Shown here: positions 24,018 to 33,594 of the stretch, piece by piece
Layout of the letters: each line of letters begins with the position of its first letter
Position numbering within the stretch: the first letter of the stretch is position 1
DNA from: Deltaproteobacteria bacterium
GTDB taxonomy: Bacteria; Myxococcota_A; UBA9160; UBA4427
DNA length: 58,049 bases
Assembly (NCBI GenBank): GCA_029261835.1
Contig: JAJDAO010000097.1
Span: 1 to 58,049, forward strand
Reading direction: 5' to 3'
The notes under the pieces: model-generated
What the model was told of the DNA's origin: nothing
The model's input: the letters and a program-made list of their open reading frames with translations, nothing else
Database searches by the model: none
Program-made: the position numbers and the translations under genes

Positions 24018-26546
24018 CTAGTAGTAGTTGTTCGTCCCGGCACCTAGCGGGTTCGTGATCGGGATCGAGGGAAACCCGCCGTAGTTGTGGATGTTGTTGT
24101 GCAGGTCGGCGCAGTCTGTCGTTTGGCGGTTGCACCCGAGAACCACGCTCACTGAATCACCATTCTCCAGCCCGCGCAAAAACCCTCCGATCGTCAGCAC
24201 GTCGGCCTCGACGCGCATGATCTTCCTGATCTCCCGCGTGCCGGCGTCCGTGTCCCACTCAACCATGCCGCCGATGAACTTCTCGGGCGTGAACGAGCCC
24301 TCCCAGCCGTCCGGGAGCGTCAACGTCAACGCGGTCTGGTCAACCGTCGTCACGGCGACCGTCACCGTCGCAGCAGGCTTGCCGGCCTTGCAGCCCGGGC
24401 CGTAGAGCACATAGGGGCAGCCGATCTGGTAGTTCCGGCGCAGGCCCGGCCGGCGAAGCGAGGACGTGATGGGCTCGCACTCCATGATGCTCTCGTCGCC
24501 GTCCCGACGCGAGCCGAGGACGCGGCCGGCCCACGCGACCAGAAATTCGTCATCCGGGTCGGTGGTATGCCCGGTCCGAATGACCAGCGACACGGGCTGC
24601 GACGGCGGATACACCCGGAACTCGTGGGTGACGGGCGTATCTCGCGGCATGCGGACTTCCAACAAGGTCTTGTCCAGTTTGCCAGAGGAATTTATTCCTC
24701 CCATCGTGATCGGAATCGGCAGGTATGTCACGCCGTTGTGAACGACTTCGCGCGTTGCGTCGGTGTACGCATAGGGTTCCGCGCTGCCGATGGGCTCCAC
24801 CGGCCTTTGCAGACGGCCGTTGATGCCGACCCCGGTGTCCCAATTGACGACGTCCGACCACACGTCCGCGCGCTTCGGGAACGTCGGGAACGGCCGCGCG
24901 TCCCACGCCCAGATTGTCGCGGAATCCATCTCGATCATCCGACCCGAATATTCCCCCGACTCGGGATTAAGGGCCGCCGACCAGTAGGTAAGCCACGCCT
25001 CCAGCACGGCTCGCTGAATGTGTGCGTCTCGTTCGCCGGTCGAGTAGTGCGGCGGCACCGAACCGGTCTGTTTGGCGTCAGGGATGGCGCTCGGCTGATT
25101 GGCCCCCTTGTCGATCGCAGGGCAGCCGAGCGCCGTGAACACGATAGGTTTGGATTCCGGGATCCAGTCAGTCGGGCTTCCCGCCTCCGCGCCGCTCGGC
25201 CGGTTGTAGTGGTCTTCAGACCACCAGCTTCGGATGTCCTTCATTCGGAACACCCACGGCTTACCGGGTGCCCCGTCCGTGATCGCGGTTCGCGCCTGCG
25301 CATCGCGCGCCGTGTCGTCCGCGTAGCGCCATGCGTAGTGCTCGCCGCCCTCGATATTGCTGCGGAGATACTGGATGTCGTAGGTGGACCGCCACCCGCG
25401 ATACAGATCGACGTGCTTCCCGTCGCGCCAGTCCGCGATCGGCATGAAGTTGTTGATCCCGACGAAGCCGATCCGGCTGTCGCCCCACAGAGGGTCAAGG
25501 TGGAAGAACACGGAGCTTCCCGCATGATACCCGTGATATTCCGTCCAATCCGCGCCGTACGACAGCCGGACGCCGCTGCTGAAGATCGTGTCGCAGTAGC
25601 CGGCGAGGGCCACCAGCGCTGCCACGGACGGGAAGTTTCCGTCCGCGCCGTTCCGGCGCGCGGTGGTTACGCCGACCAGTTCCGAGCCGATGAGGAAGTC
25701 GTCGATGCCGCCGGGTACGTTCGCCGCGATCGTCGCCATGTGCAGGATGAACCGGCGATACGACCACTCGTCAGCCGCGCCCGAGTAGGTCACGATCTTG
25801 TTGGTGTTGTCCCAACCAAAGTGCCCCGGTGTCACCGCGCCGAAAAACGCGTCGATTTGCGCCTGCGCGTCGGACGTGACGTCCGGTGACCCCGTGTACC
25901 CTGCGGCCGGGGAGAGCGTGATACGCCCCCGCCACGGGTAGCGCGGCTGCCCGGTCGTGGCCGCATTGTTTGAGTAGGGGTCGGGCAGCGTGTTGCCCGC
26001 GCCGATGTCCATCAGAACGATCGGATGCAGGGTGGCACGGAGTCCGCGCGCCTTGATCTCCACCAGCGCCTCGTACACAGCCCTGTCCGCTGGCGCTCCG
26101 CCGAATGCCGGCTTCCCTCCGACCTGCGAGACCACGTCGGCGGTATCGCGCGTCACCGGCCCCACGCGCCATGCGTAGGGGGTCGTGATCCGGGTTGGGC
26201 CGACTTCGACCTTGGGCTTGATCTTGCACTCGCCCATGCGCAAGTCGGTGCCGTGCCACGCGACCACCAGTGCGACGTGCTCCAGTCCGGGCGCGAAGGT
26301 CATGATCTGGTCGAGTGCGCGCCGGAAGTCCGTCCCCACGATGCTGTTGGAGAGTGAGTTCTGCGACACGCCCGAGCCGTCGATAACCGCCGTGGTGCCG
26401 TACCCGAACTCTGTTCCGCCGGGGCCGATCGCCACGCTGCGGATCATGTTCTCCAGATGATACTCTGTCGATTCGTCGCCGCGAAACTGGTACAGCGTCA
26501 CTGGATTTCCGAGCCGTCTGCTGTTGGCATAGTTGTCGTAAGTCAT
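24018..26546 (-). CDS. tail protein: GTA TIM-barrel-like domain fused to BR0599-type C-terminus
   Basis: An 842-residue protein. The first 560 residues resemble the glycoside-hydrolase-like GTA_TIM domain (EHVALVVAWHGTDLRMGECK, DWTEYHGYHAGSSVFFHLDP, WWSEDHYNRPSGAEAG, KPIVFTALGCPAIDKGANQP). The last 200 match the Phage_BR0599/DUF2163 end: ECEPITSSLRRPGLRRNYQI, GCPYVLYGPGC, then CADLHNNIHNYGGFPSIP. In Rhodobacter gene transfer agents these two domains are on different proteins. Probably a hub or peptidoglycan-facing tip protein. The conserved Cys residues (GCPY, GPGC, GCNRQTTDC) could hold an iron-sulphur or disulphide site. Confidence 0.8.
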   Translation of the reverse strand: MTYDNYANSRRLGNPVTLYQFRGDESTEYHLENMIRSVAIGPGGTEFGYGTTAVIDGSGVSQNSLSNSIVGTDFRRALDQIMTFAPGLEHVALVVAWHGTDLRMGECKIKPKVEVGPTRITTPYAWRVGPVTRDTADVVSQVGGKPAFGGAPADRAVYEALVEIKARGLRATLHPIVLMDIGAGNTLPDPYSNNAATTGQPRYPWRGRITLSPAAGYTGSPDVTSDAQAQIDAFFGAVTPGHFGWDNTNKIVTYSGAADEWSYRRFILHMATIAANVPGGIDDFLIGSELVGVTTARRNGADGNFPSVAALVALAGYCDTIFSSGVRLSYGADWTEYHGYHAGSSVFFHLDPLWGDSRIGFVGINNFMPIADWRDGKHVDLYRGWRSTYDIQYLRSNIEGGEHYAWRYADDTARDAQARTAITDGAPGKPWVFRMKDIRSWWSEDHYNRPSGAEAGSPTDWIPESKPIVFTALGCPAIDKGANQPSAIPDAKQTGSVPPHYSTGERDAHIQRAVLEAWLTYWSAALNPESGEYSGRMIEMDSATIWAWDARPFPTFPKRADVWSDVVNWDTGVGINGRLQRPVEPIGSAEPYAYTDATREVVHNGVTYLPIPITMGGINSSGKLDKTLLEVRMPRDTPVTHEFRVYPPSQPVSLVIRTGHTTDPDDEFLVAWAGRVLGSRRDGDESIMECEPITSSLRRPGLRRNYQIGCPYVLYGPGCKAGKPAATVTVAVTTVDQTALTLTLPDGWEGSFTPEKFIGGMVEWDTDAGTREIRKIMRVEADVLTIGGFLRGLENGDSVSVVLGCNRQTTDCADLHNNIHNYGGFPSIPITNPLGAGTNNYY

Positions 26547-26547
26547 G

Positions 26548-27744
26548 CTAATCCCCGGCCAAGTCCTCGACGGTCTGTACCGTCAGCGCGACCTGACAGG
26601 TTGTATCCGTCAACCATTCGAATGTCACGAAGTCGCTGGCGAACCGCCATGCCGGCATCCACGACACCGAGACGATGTCGCTCGGCAGAATCGTGCTCGG
26701 CCAACTGGCTGTGAAGGTGACGCGGCTATTCCCGCTGATGACCTCCATGCCCTCGATCTTCCGGTAGAGCGTCGTACCGTTGTAGAGCCGGACCGCAACC
26801 GCCTTGAAGACCGTGTCCGTGGCGTATGCGTCGTGTAGCTCGGTCCCGGCGACCGTCATCGTCGTCTGCCCCGAAACTAGTTGTGCCGCCGGGACGATGT
26901 CGTTCTGCCCGGTGTGCATGTAGAACTCGCCCTGCTGCCCGCGCATCCGGTAGAACAGATGCCGCAGAAAATCCGCTTCGGCTACCGTGACGTTCAAAAA
27001 CACGAGACGACGGAGCATGGTCGCGAACGTCGCCGGCAAGAAATGCGCAACGCGACCTTGGCCGTAGTCGAGTGTTTTCCTCGCCGACCTATACGTGTTC
27101 TGCACAGCCTCCGACCGATTGGGCTGGCGCGTCAGCACTTCCCGTCCGTTGAAAGGCGCGGCGGGGGCTTGCGGATTCTCGCGAGTCTGCGAGCCGGGGT
27201 CCTCGTCGAATACGACTTCCATGTCAATGAGATCGTCGGTCTCGGATACCCCGTTAAGCTCGGCCGCGATCCGGCCGGTCAGCGCAGGAGAGAGCCGAGT
27301 GCCGACCGGCCACGCCGCCTTCAGGTTGCTCGTCAAGTTCAGGTTGCCGGCCGCGATGCTCTCGATGATCCCGAGTTCGCTCCGCTGGCCGTCATGTAGA
27401 ACAACAGGATGCCCGACCACCATCCAATACGCGGTACTGGTCGTGGCCGAGATGACCGGCTGCCCGGCGTTGGCGGCCGTATCGAGCAAGACGGCGTTCG
27501 GGATTTCCGGGAGATACCAGCTTTCCCCCTGTGCCGCGCCGGCCGCCAACGCGCGCTGCAAGGCCCGATAGCGATCCTTTGACGCCGTCGTTCGGAAGAC
27601 GACGCGCTTCCTCGGCTCCAGCCGCAGCGCGTTCCGTTGTTCCTTCTTCGTGCGGGACTGCACGACGTCGGTCATGAACTCGTAGGTGATCTCAAACGAG
27701 CGGTCCCAATTCGGCGCTTGCTCCCAAAAACGCGGCAAGATCAT
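26548..27744 (-). CDS. distal tail-like protein, 398 aa
   Basis: Begins MILPRFWEQAPNWDRSFEIT at ATG 27744, which overlaps the tape-measure stop by four bases. The frame is open 16 codons further upstream, but without support. It contains RKRVVFRTTASKDRYRAL, FNGREVLTRQPNRSEAV and VTFTASWPSTILPSDIVSVS, and ends VTFEWLTDTTCQVALTVQTV. It is followed by the TIM-barrel tip protein, the usual slot of a DUF2460- or distal-tail-like protein. Assignment is mainly by position. Confidence 0.7.
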   Translation of the reverse strand: MILPRFWEQAPNWDRSFEITYEFMTDVVQSRTKKEQRNALRLEPRKRVVFRTTASKDRYRALQRALAAGAAQGESWYLPEIPNAVLLDTAANAGQPVISATTSTAYWMVVGHPVVLHDGQRSELGIIESIAAGNLNLTSNLKAAWPVGTRLSPALTGRIAAELNGVSETDDLIDMEVVFDEDPGSQTRENPQAPAAPFNGREVLTRQPNRSEAVQNTYRSARKTLDYGQGRVAHFLPATFATMLRRLVFLNVTVAEADFLRHLFYRMRGQQGEFYMHTGQNDIVPAAQLVSGQTTMTVAGTELHDAYATDTVFKAVAVRLYNGTTLYRKIEGMEVISGNSRVTFTASWPSTILPSDIVSVSWMPAWRFASDFVTFEWLTDTTCQVALTVQTVEDLAGD

Positions 27745-30700
27745 CCTCCCCCGAGAGCAGACTTGAACGCAGACGGATTGGCGCTGACCCAATTGAGAAT
27801 CGCGCGCTCGCCAACCTTCGTGTTGAGTGCTTCCGAGAGGAAGCTACTCGCATCGAACAGGTTGAGAATCTTCGTGTCTCCCTGTCGGCCTGCTTCCGCC
27901 TGTGGGCCTGCTTCCGCCGGTCCGACGCCCCCGTTCAGGATGTTCCGGGGATCGTCTTCGGTAAGGACTTCCTCGTTTTTCCGGAGGATCGCTGGAACTT
28001 CGTTCGGCGCAAGTCCGACCGCGCCGCCCGAGTGGAACCGCTGCGCCCCGGCGAAGATTCCCGGATCGACATTACGGGTCCCATTGCCCGAGCCGATGCG
28101 CCGCGACCCCACCAGACCGCCCGTGTGGCCGATGGGAATGCCGAAGCCGCCGAGGATCGACCGCGCCGCGTTTAGGGCAAGCTGCTGGATGATCATCTGC
28201 GCGATCTGGCGCAAGAAGTCGCTGGCGAACTGAAGGAAGGCTTCACGGGCGGCCTCGCCGATCGACTTGCCGTTGGCAACCGCGTCGGCAAACTTGTCGA
28301 AGGCATTCGCGACCGTGGACGCGAAGATGTCCGCGACCCGCTGCCAGTCGATCAGGCCGACCTTGGCCTCGGCGTTGAGCCCCTGCGCTTCCAGCCGGGC
28401 AACCCGCAGCTTCTCGATCGCCGCCGTGGCCGCCTCGCCGCCGATGGCCTGCCAAAGCGCAATGGCCGAGTCGATGGCCGACAGGAGTTCCCGGTTGATC
28501 CCGGCGACGGCCGTCTCGGCCTCCGTCAACGCCCCGGTGTTGCCGTTCGCCCGGTAGATCGCGATCTGCTGCTCAAGCGCCTGCCGCTGGCTGATCAGGT
28601 CGTTGACCCGCTGTTCGGCCGTGGTCCCCTGCTCGCGCGCGGCGGCGATGTTCTCTTCGATCGCCTGCTGCCGGTAGCGCTCGGTCGTGGTCGCGATGAT
28701 CGCTTCCCGCTCGGCCTGCGACAGTTCCGTCCCGACCTCACGGGCGCGGTTCTCGGCCTCGGCGAGGGCGAGCCCGACCTGCCGGGTGATCACGTCCTGC
28801 TGTGCCAGCGAGATTTCCAACTGCGCCTGCTGGATCGCGAGCGCCTGCGCTTCGTGGAACTTCCGCGCGTCCTCGGCCCGCTGCTCGGCGAGCTTGGTGA
28901 GTCGCTCCTGCTCTTGGATGAATGCCTGCGACCCGGCCTGCACGCCCGCGCCGGACCCGAAGATCGCGGCTTCCTCGTTGCGGCGGCCAGCGTTGATCCC
29001 ACCGTTGTCGCCAGCCCGCGCCTGAATGGCCGCGACGACGCCCTCGGTCGTGCCGGTGCGAACCGCCTCGATCAGCGAACCGAGATCGCCGCCAGCCCGA
29101 AGCTCCCCGGTGCCGTAGTTGTAGGCGATGCTGGTGAGCACGGCCTGCTGCGCCGGGGTGAGCGCGTTGAAGCGATCCGCCCCCACGGCATCCCGTAGGG
29201 CGTCTTGCACGAGGCCGATACGCCGGTAGAGATCGCGGTTCGCGTCTTCGATCGAGACGGCGATCCCGGCCGTGACCGCGCGCACAGAGCCGTCGGCCAG
29301 CGTGACCGTATCCGAGCCGAAGCCGACCCGGAGCCGTCCGTCATTGTCGGCCTGCGGGGTGGCGATGAAGCCTTCCCGGTCGCGCAGGATTTGGGCGGCC
29401 GCCTGCACACCGTCGGTGAAGTTCGACAGGGCGTTGGCTGCGGCTTCGAACTGGCTGGCGTCGAGCGCCGCGATGGCGCGCTGCCGGAGATTGTGTGCCT
29501 CGTTGACCTGCTCGATAGACGTGGCGGCCCCGATGGCGGCCTCGTAGGCGGCGTCGATCGCGGACAAGTCCTTCAGCCGCTTCAGTTCGTCCGCGAGTTC
29601 CGGGATCGCGCCCTTCAGGGTCTCGATCGCGTTCTGATAGGTGCGCAGGTTGTCGGCCGCCGTCGCCGCCGCGTTGCCGCTGGTCGTGACTTCCCGGTTG
29701 AGACGAGCGAGGGCCGCCGTGGCTTCTTCGTTCGACCCGGTGAGCGCGATGATGACGTCGCGGCTCTCACCGACCGCCTCGGCCTGATCCCGAACCTTCT
29801 GCGCGGCCGCGACGATCTCTTCGCCGAGTTCAGCCACGCGCGGAGTCGCGGCGCGATGCGTTTCGGTGAGTTCGTCAACCCGGCGGGCGAAATCTGCCGC
29901 GCTGGTATCCCCGGCCTTGTAGGAATCGAACACCGCCGCCACGGCGTCCAGATAGTCCCGAACCGCCTGCGTCTCGCCAAGCCCTCGCTGGCCGAAGATG
30001 TTGGTCCGCAGCAGGTCGTTGAACCCGTTGAACGCCCCTTCCGCGTCCTCCAAAGCCCCCTGCAACTCGACGAGGTTCGCGCGCGCCTGCGTGACCGTCA
30101 GGTCGTCCAGCGCGGCCTTCCAGTCGTCCACGGAACCGCCCGCCTGATCGTAGGCGTTGCGGACCTGATCGACCATCTTCTGGTGCAGGTTGAGAGCTTC
30201 CGTCGCGGAGTCGGCCTGCGAAATCCAGTAGCCGATGCCGATGGCAATGGCGGTGATTGCCAGACCGATGCCGGTAGACGACAGGAGCGTAGCGAAGGCC
30301 GCCGCCAACCCGCGCGCCGCCACGGCCGCAGCGGCCATCGCCCCGGTGCTCGCCCGCATGGTGTTCATGGTGGCGACGAAGATCGTCCCGAGGCGCGTGA
30401 GGGTCGCCCCGAGCCCGCGCGCGGACAGCGACAGCAAGCCGAAGTTGGCAAGGATCGCCGCCACGAACGGCGCGATCTTGGCCGCAAGGAAAATCCCGAG
30501 GGCGATATTCAGCAGTTCGAAATTGTCGAGCAGCACGCCGATGACGTTGATGATCAGGGCGAACGCCTGCGACACCCGCGCCGCGAAGGCTTGGAAGTCG
30601 GCCGAGCGCAGCGTCTCGGTCATCGTCTTCAGCAGATTCGTGAAGGCTTCGATGAAGCCCGCCTGCCCGAACGCGATCAGCGCTTGGAAGGCCGCGTTCT

Positions 30701-32807
30701 GGAACTTGCCGAGTTCCGCGCTGGTGGTCTGAAGAGCGGCCGTAAGCTGCGACCCGAACCGTCGATCGAGTTCCTGCGCGAAATTGACGAGCGCCGAGGA
30801 CGTGACCCGCCCCTGCTCCATCATCTCGATCAGTTCGTCGGTGCCGCGCCCGAGGCCCGCCGCCATGATCTGGATCGCGCCCGTCAGTCGGTCGCCCAAC
30901 TGCTGCCGAAGCTCTTCCATCTGGACGGAGCCCTTGGACACGATCTGCGTCAGGGCTGTGAAGACGCCCTTCAGGTCTTCCGTCGAGACCTTGTTGACGC
31001 GCGCCGCCTCGGCCACGGACACGAAGATGTCGCGGGTCTTCTGGCCTTCCAGAATGGTGCCCTGCGTGGCGACGGCGAACCGCGAGTATTCGTTCGACAG
31101 GTCGCCGAAGGACACGCCGAGCCGGTCGGCCGTGCGCCGCAGGAAATCGAGTTCTGCCGAGACCCGAGACTGGTCGCCACCGAAGACGGCGTTGAGGCGC
31201 GACGTAGCAGCCTCAAGCGTCTGGAACGCCCCCACGGACTGCGACAGCAGGTTGATGACGCCGTAGATGCCGCCATATGCCGAGACGAGGGACAGAACCT
31301 CGCCCCGGAGCCGCTGCGTCCACGACATCGCCAGCCGGGTCTCGCCATACAGGCGACGGTAGGCGTCGGCGAGGCTGTTGACGGGAGCGACCGGCGGGGC
31401 GGCCCCCTCGCGCGCCACCCGGCGCATGGACGTGCTGGTGCGGTCACTGGCGACGGCCAGCTTCTCGAATGCCGCGACGGTCTGCCCGGCGTCCTCCCGC
31501 ACGGCCGCAAGACGAGCGCCGACTTCCGCCTGCACCTGTGCGAACCGCTGCTGCCGGGCACGAAGCTCGTCAACGTCGCCGCCGGTTTCCTTCAGGATCG
31601 CGGAAAGCTGCTGAAGCCCGACCTGCTGCGCCTTGTATTCGGCCTTGGCCGCACGGGCGGCCGTGGTGGCTGCATTCCATGCGATGGCCTGCTCGCGCGT
31701 CGGCGGACTGACCCGCGTCATGCTGGCGGCGAGTTCCTTGACCGCAGCCTGCGCCTGCACCCACTCGCGGCGGGTTTCGAGCATCGCCCGGCGGTTCGCG
31801 TTGAAGGCCGTCTGAAGCTGCGCGGTCGAGCCGGACGCCAGCCGGGACAGCGCGCCGTCGGCTTCGGCGGCGGCGGCCTGAAGCTGGCCCATCTCCGTCT
31901 GCGCACGATCGAGTGCCGCGCGCTGCTGATCGAGCGACTCCCGGCTGGCGTCGGTCGCAGATTCGAGCGCCTTCTGCTGCTGCGCGGCCGCGCGTGCCGC
32001 TGCCGTGGCTTCGACCTGTCCCTGTTCGGTAGCCGCCAGCGAAGCCTTCTGCTGCTCGACAGCGGCCGTCGCCTGCGCGACATCCGTGGTCCACTTCTCG
32101 ATCGCGCTGCTGGCGTTCCCCGTGGCCGTGCGCGTGGCCGCAAGCTGCCCCTGAAGATCGGCGAGCTTCTTCTGCTGCGTCTCGATCCCCGTGGACGCCT
32201 TGGCAACCCGGTCGGTGAGCGTCTTCGTCGGCTCTGCGGTCTTAGCGAGTTCGGCCGCCAGTTCGGCGTGCCGGGCGGTTGCCTTCTGGACCCGCGCTTC
32301 CTGATCCGCGATCTGCTTGGTCAGCCGGGCGTCGGCCCGGACGAGCTTATCGCGCTCGACCGTGGCGTCGCGCAGCCCCTTGGTCTGGTCGGCGAGGGCG
32401 GCCTTGGCCTTGCCGAGGGCCGCAGTCTCGCGCTCGACGGCCTGCGCCGCCTGCTGCGCTTCGGCCTTCAGTCGTTCGGTGTTGTTGGCCGCGTCGGCGG
32501 ACTGCCGGGAGAGATCGTCGAGTTCCGCGACGGTCCCGGCCACGGCCTTGTCGAGCCGGTCTACGGCCTTGGTCGCATTGTCGAGCGAGCGCGCGATCTG
32601 CGTGCCGAGGGTGGCACCCCGCAGGCTCTTCTCAAGCTGGTCGAAGGACGATCCGAGGCGGGTCAGCGCCGTCTCGGATTTCCCTGCGCCCTTTACGAGA
32701 TCGTCTTGGCTGTCGGTGAGGGAGTTGATGGCCGCCGTGACGGCGTTGAGCGCCTTGGCGGCTTCGTCTTTGGCCCGGACGACGAGTTCGACATCTTTCC
32801 TCGCCAT
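27741..32807 (-). CDS. tape measure protein with embedded lysozyme-like domain
   Basis: A 1,688-residue protein. Residues 1-420 are almost pure coiled coil. A tape-measure N-domain follows near 500-640 (LGVSFGDLSNEYSRFAVATQ). Hydrophobic stretches lie around 740-870 (IINVIGVLLDNFELLNIALG, IGLAITAIAIGIGYWIS). At about 1140-1290 lies a muramidase-like module: ILRDREGFIATPQADND (candidate catalytic Glu), VGFGSDTVTLADG, SIAYNYGTGEL. More coiled coil and a Gly-rich C-terminus follow. The scaling rule of roughly 0.15 nm per residue predicts a tail of about 250 nm. The enzyme domain should open peptidoglycan during DNA entry. The gene lies directly after the frameshifted chaperones. Confidence 0.9.
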   Translation of the reverse strand: MARKDVELVVRAKDEAAKALNAVTAAINSLTDSQDDLVKGAGKSETALTRLGSSFDQLEKSLRGATLGTQIARSLDNATKAVDRLDKAVAGTVAELDDLSRQSADAANNTERLKAEAQQAAQAVERETAALGKAKAALADQTKGLRDATVERDKLVRADARLTKQIADQEARVQKATARHAELAAELAKTAEPTKTLTDRVAKASTGIETQQKKLADLQGQLAATRTATGNASSAIEKWTTDVAQATAAVEQQKASLAATEQGQVEATAAARAAAQQQKALESATDASRESLDQQRAALDRAQTEMGQLQAAAAEADGALSRLASGSTAQLQTAFNANRRAMLETRREWVQAQAAVKELAASMTRVSPPTREQAIAWNAATTAARAAKAEYKAQQVGLQQLSAILKETGGDVDELRARQQRFAQVQAEVGARLAAVREDAGQTVAAFEKLAVASDRTSTSMRRVAREGAAPPVAPVNSLADAYRRLYGETRLAMSWTQRLRGEVLSLVSAYGGIYGVINLLSQSVGAFQTLEAATSRLNAVFGGDQSRVSAELDFLRRTADRLGVSFGDLSNEYSRFAVATQGTILEGQKTRDIFVSVAEAARVNKVSTEDLKGVFTALTQIVSKGSVQMEELRQQLGDRLTGAIQIMAAGLGRGTDELIEMMEQGRVTSSALVNFAQELDRRFGSQLTAALQTTSAELGKFQNAAFQALIAFGQAGFIEAFTNLLKTMTETLRSADFQAFAARVSQAFALIINVIGVLLDNFELLNIALGIFLAAKIAPFVAAILANFGLLSLSARGLGATLTRLGTIFVATMNTMRASTGAMAAAAVAARGLAAAFATLLSSTGIGLAITAIAIGIGYWISQADSATEALNLHQKMVDQVRNAYDQAGGSVDDWKAALDDLTVTQARANLVELQGALEDAEGAFNGFNDLLRTNIFGQRGLGETQAVRDYLDAVAAVFDSYKAGDTSAADFARRVDELTETHRAATPRVAELGEEIVAAAQKVRDQAEAVGESRDVIIALTGSNEEATAALARLNREVTTSGNAAATAADNLRTYQNAIETLKGAIPELADELKRLKDLSAIDAAYEAAIGAATSIEQVNEAHNLRQRAIAALDASQFEAAANALSNFTDGVQAAAQILRDREGFIATPQADNDGRLRVGFGSDTVTLADGSVRAVTAGIAVSIEDANRDLYRRIGLVQDALRDAVGADRFNALTPAQQAVLTSIAYNYGTGELRAGGDLGSLIEAVRTGTTEGVVAAIQARAGDNGGINAGRRNEEAAIFGSGAGVQAGSQAFIQEQERLTKLAEQRAEDARKFHEAQALAIQQAQLEISLAQQDVITRQVGLALAEAENRAREVGTELSQAEREAIIATTTERYRQQAIEENIAAAREQGTTAEQRVNDLISQRQALEQQIAIYRANGNTGALTEAETAVAGINRELLSAIDSAIALWQAIGGEAATAAIEKLRVARLEAQGLNAEAKVGLIDWQRVADIFASTVANAFDKFADAVANGKSIGEAAREAFLQFASDFLRQIAQMIIQQLALNAARSILGGFGIPIGHTGGLVGSRRIGSGNGTRNVDPGIFAGAQRFHSGGAVGLAPNEVPAILRKNEEVLTEDDPRNILNGGVGPAEAGPQAEAGRQGDTKILNLFDASSFLSEALNTKVGERAILNWVSANPSAFKSALGGG

Positions 32808-32810
32808 CCC

Positions 32811-33523
32811 CTATTCCTCTCGCGCGGTGGCCTCGTGTGCGTAGGTCTCGATATTCAGGGACGCGATGCTCTTGTCAAACTCCCGTCCCGCCTGTTTCGA
32901 GAGGATTGCGGAGACCGCCAGTCGTGTGAGAGTCGCGCGAGTCACTTCCAATCCATTGAGACGTTCTACCACGATGTTGTGCTCGTCCAAAAGCATCGAA
33001 AGGGGGTAGCCGCGCGCCTCCGGGTGTCCATTCCCAAGCAGTAGGCTTACCTGCTTGCGAAGGCCCCAATACCACTGCCGGAACCCGTCGGAGTCGTCAG
33101 GCTTTCCATGCTGCCCTTGACCCCCTCGGCCATCCGGGTGACGATCTCCACCAATTTTTTTAGGTCGCCCTCCCCCGTGAACGTGAGGCGGATGATCTTC
33201 TCGATCGCGTCGAACTGGATGCCGACCGGGAGCCGCCTGATCTTGGCGGTCTGATCCGGCTCTTCAGCCGAGATCGCGATCATGTCGGCAACCGCATCGG
33301 GGAACTGCCCGATGACCGACTGCACGAGCATACCGAGGGTTTCGGGCCGCAGATCGTGCTTGCCCTTCATCTCGGTAAACTTGCCGTAGACAAGCACGAG
33401 AACCGGGCCGTGCTTGTTGACGAGCTTGGTGATGTCTTCGAACGAGACGCCCCTGACGACGAACGAGTTTTTCTCGTCGATCTTCACGGTCTCGGTCGGC
33501 AGTTCGTAATCCCGCAGTCCCAT
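32811..33523 (-). CDS. tail assembly chaperone, -1 frameshift fusion (GT-like)
   Basis: After a -1 slip on A-AAA-AAA at 33161-33155, translation continues without a stop to 32811. The shifted frame reads HGKPDDSDGFRQWYWGLRKQ, then VSLLLGNGHPEARGYPLSML and a helical end (LAVSAILSKQAGREFDKSIA). The product would be 123 residues of G plus 114 of T. The T part from ATG 32996 alone (61 aa) has no good ribosome binding site. Lambda-type phages make GT at low percentage to recruit the tape measure and tube protein. Ends four bases from the tape-measure start. Confidence 0.85.
33047..33523 (-). CDS. tail assembly chaperone, short form (G-like)
   Basis: A 158-residue protein (MGLRDYELPTETVKIDEKNS, SFEDITKLVNKHGPVLVLVY) upstream of the tape measure, the standard slot for the lambda G-type chaperone that coats the tape measure. 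AGGAGT precedes ATG 33523. Ribosomes that do not slip at A7 (33161-33155) finish at TAA 33047, adding a Ser/Gly-rich tail (TPTGSGSGIGAFASR). Confidence 0.85.
   Translation of the reverse strand: MGLRDYELPTETVKIDEKNSFVVRGVSFEDITKLVNKHGPVLVLVYGKFTEMKGKHDLRPETLGMLVQSVIGQFPDAVADMIAISAEEPDQTAKIRRLPVGIQFDAIEKIIRLTFTGEGDLKKLVEIVTRMAEGVKGSMESLTTPTGSGSGIGAFASR
33155..33161 (-). promoter_or_regulatory. programmed -1 frameshift site A-AAA-AAA
   Basis: On the leftward strand the codons read CTA AAA AAA TTG. The seven As form a perfect X-XXY-YYZ heptamer, and the -1 frame is open from here to 32811. Confidence 0.85.
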
Positions 33524-33594
33524 GTGCGGTTACTCCTGTCGGTGAGAGATTGCCCGCCGCCGGGATTGGCGACGGGCTAGATCGGGTAGGCGGA

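Noticed and set aside
29205..33044. 1,279-codon open frame antisense to the tape measure
   Set aside because: It mirrors the GC-rich coiled-coil gene on the other strand, is Arg/Gly/Leu-rich with no domain, and lacks a ribosome binding site. It is a composition artefact.
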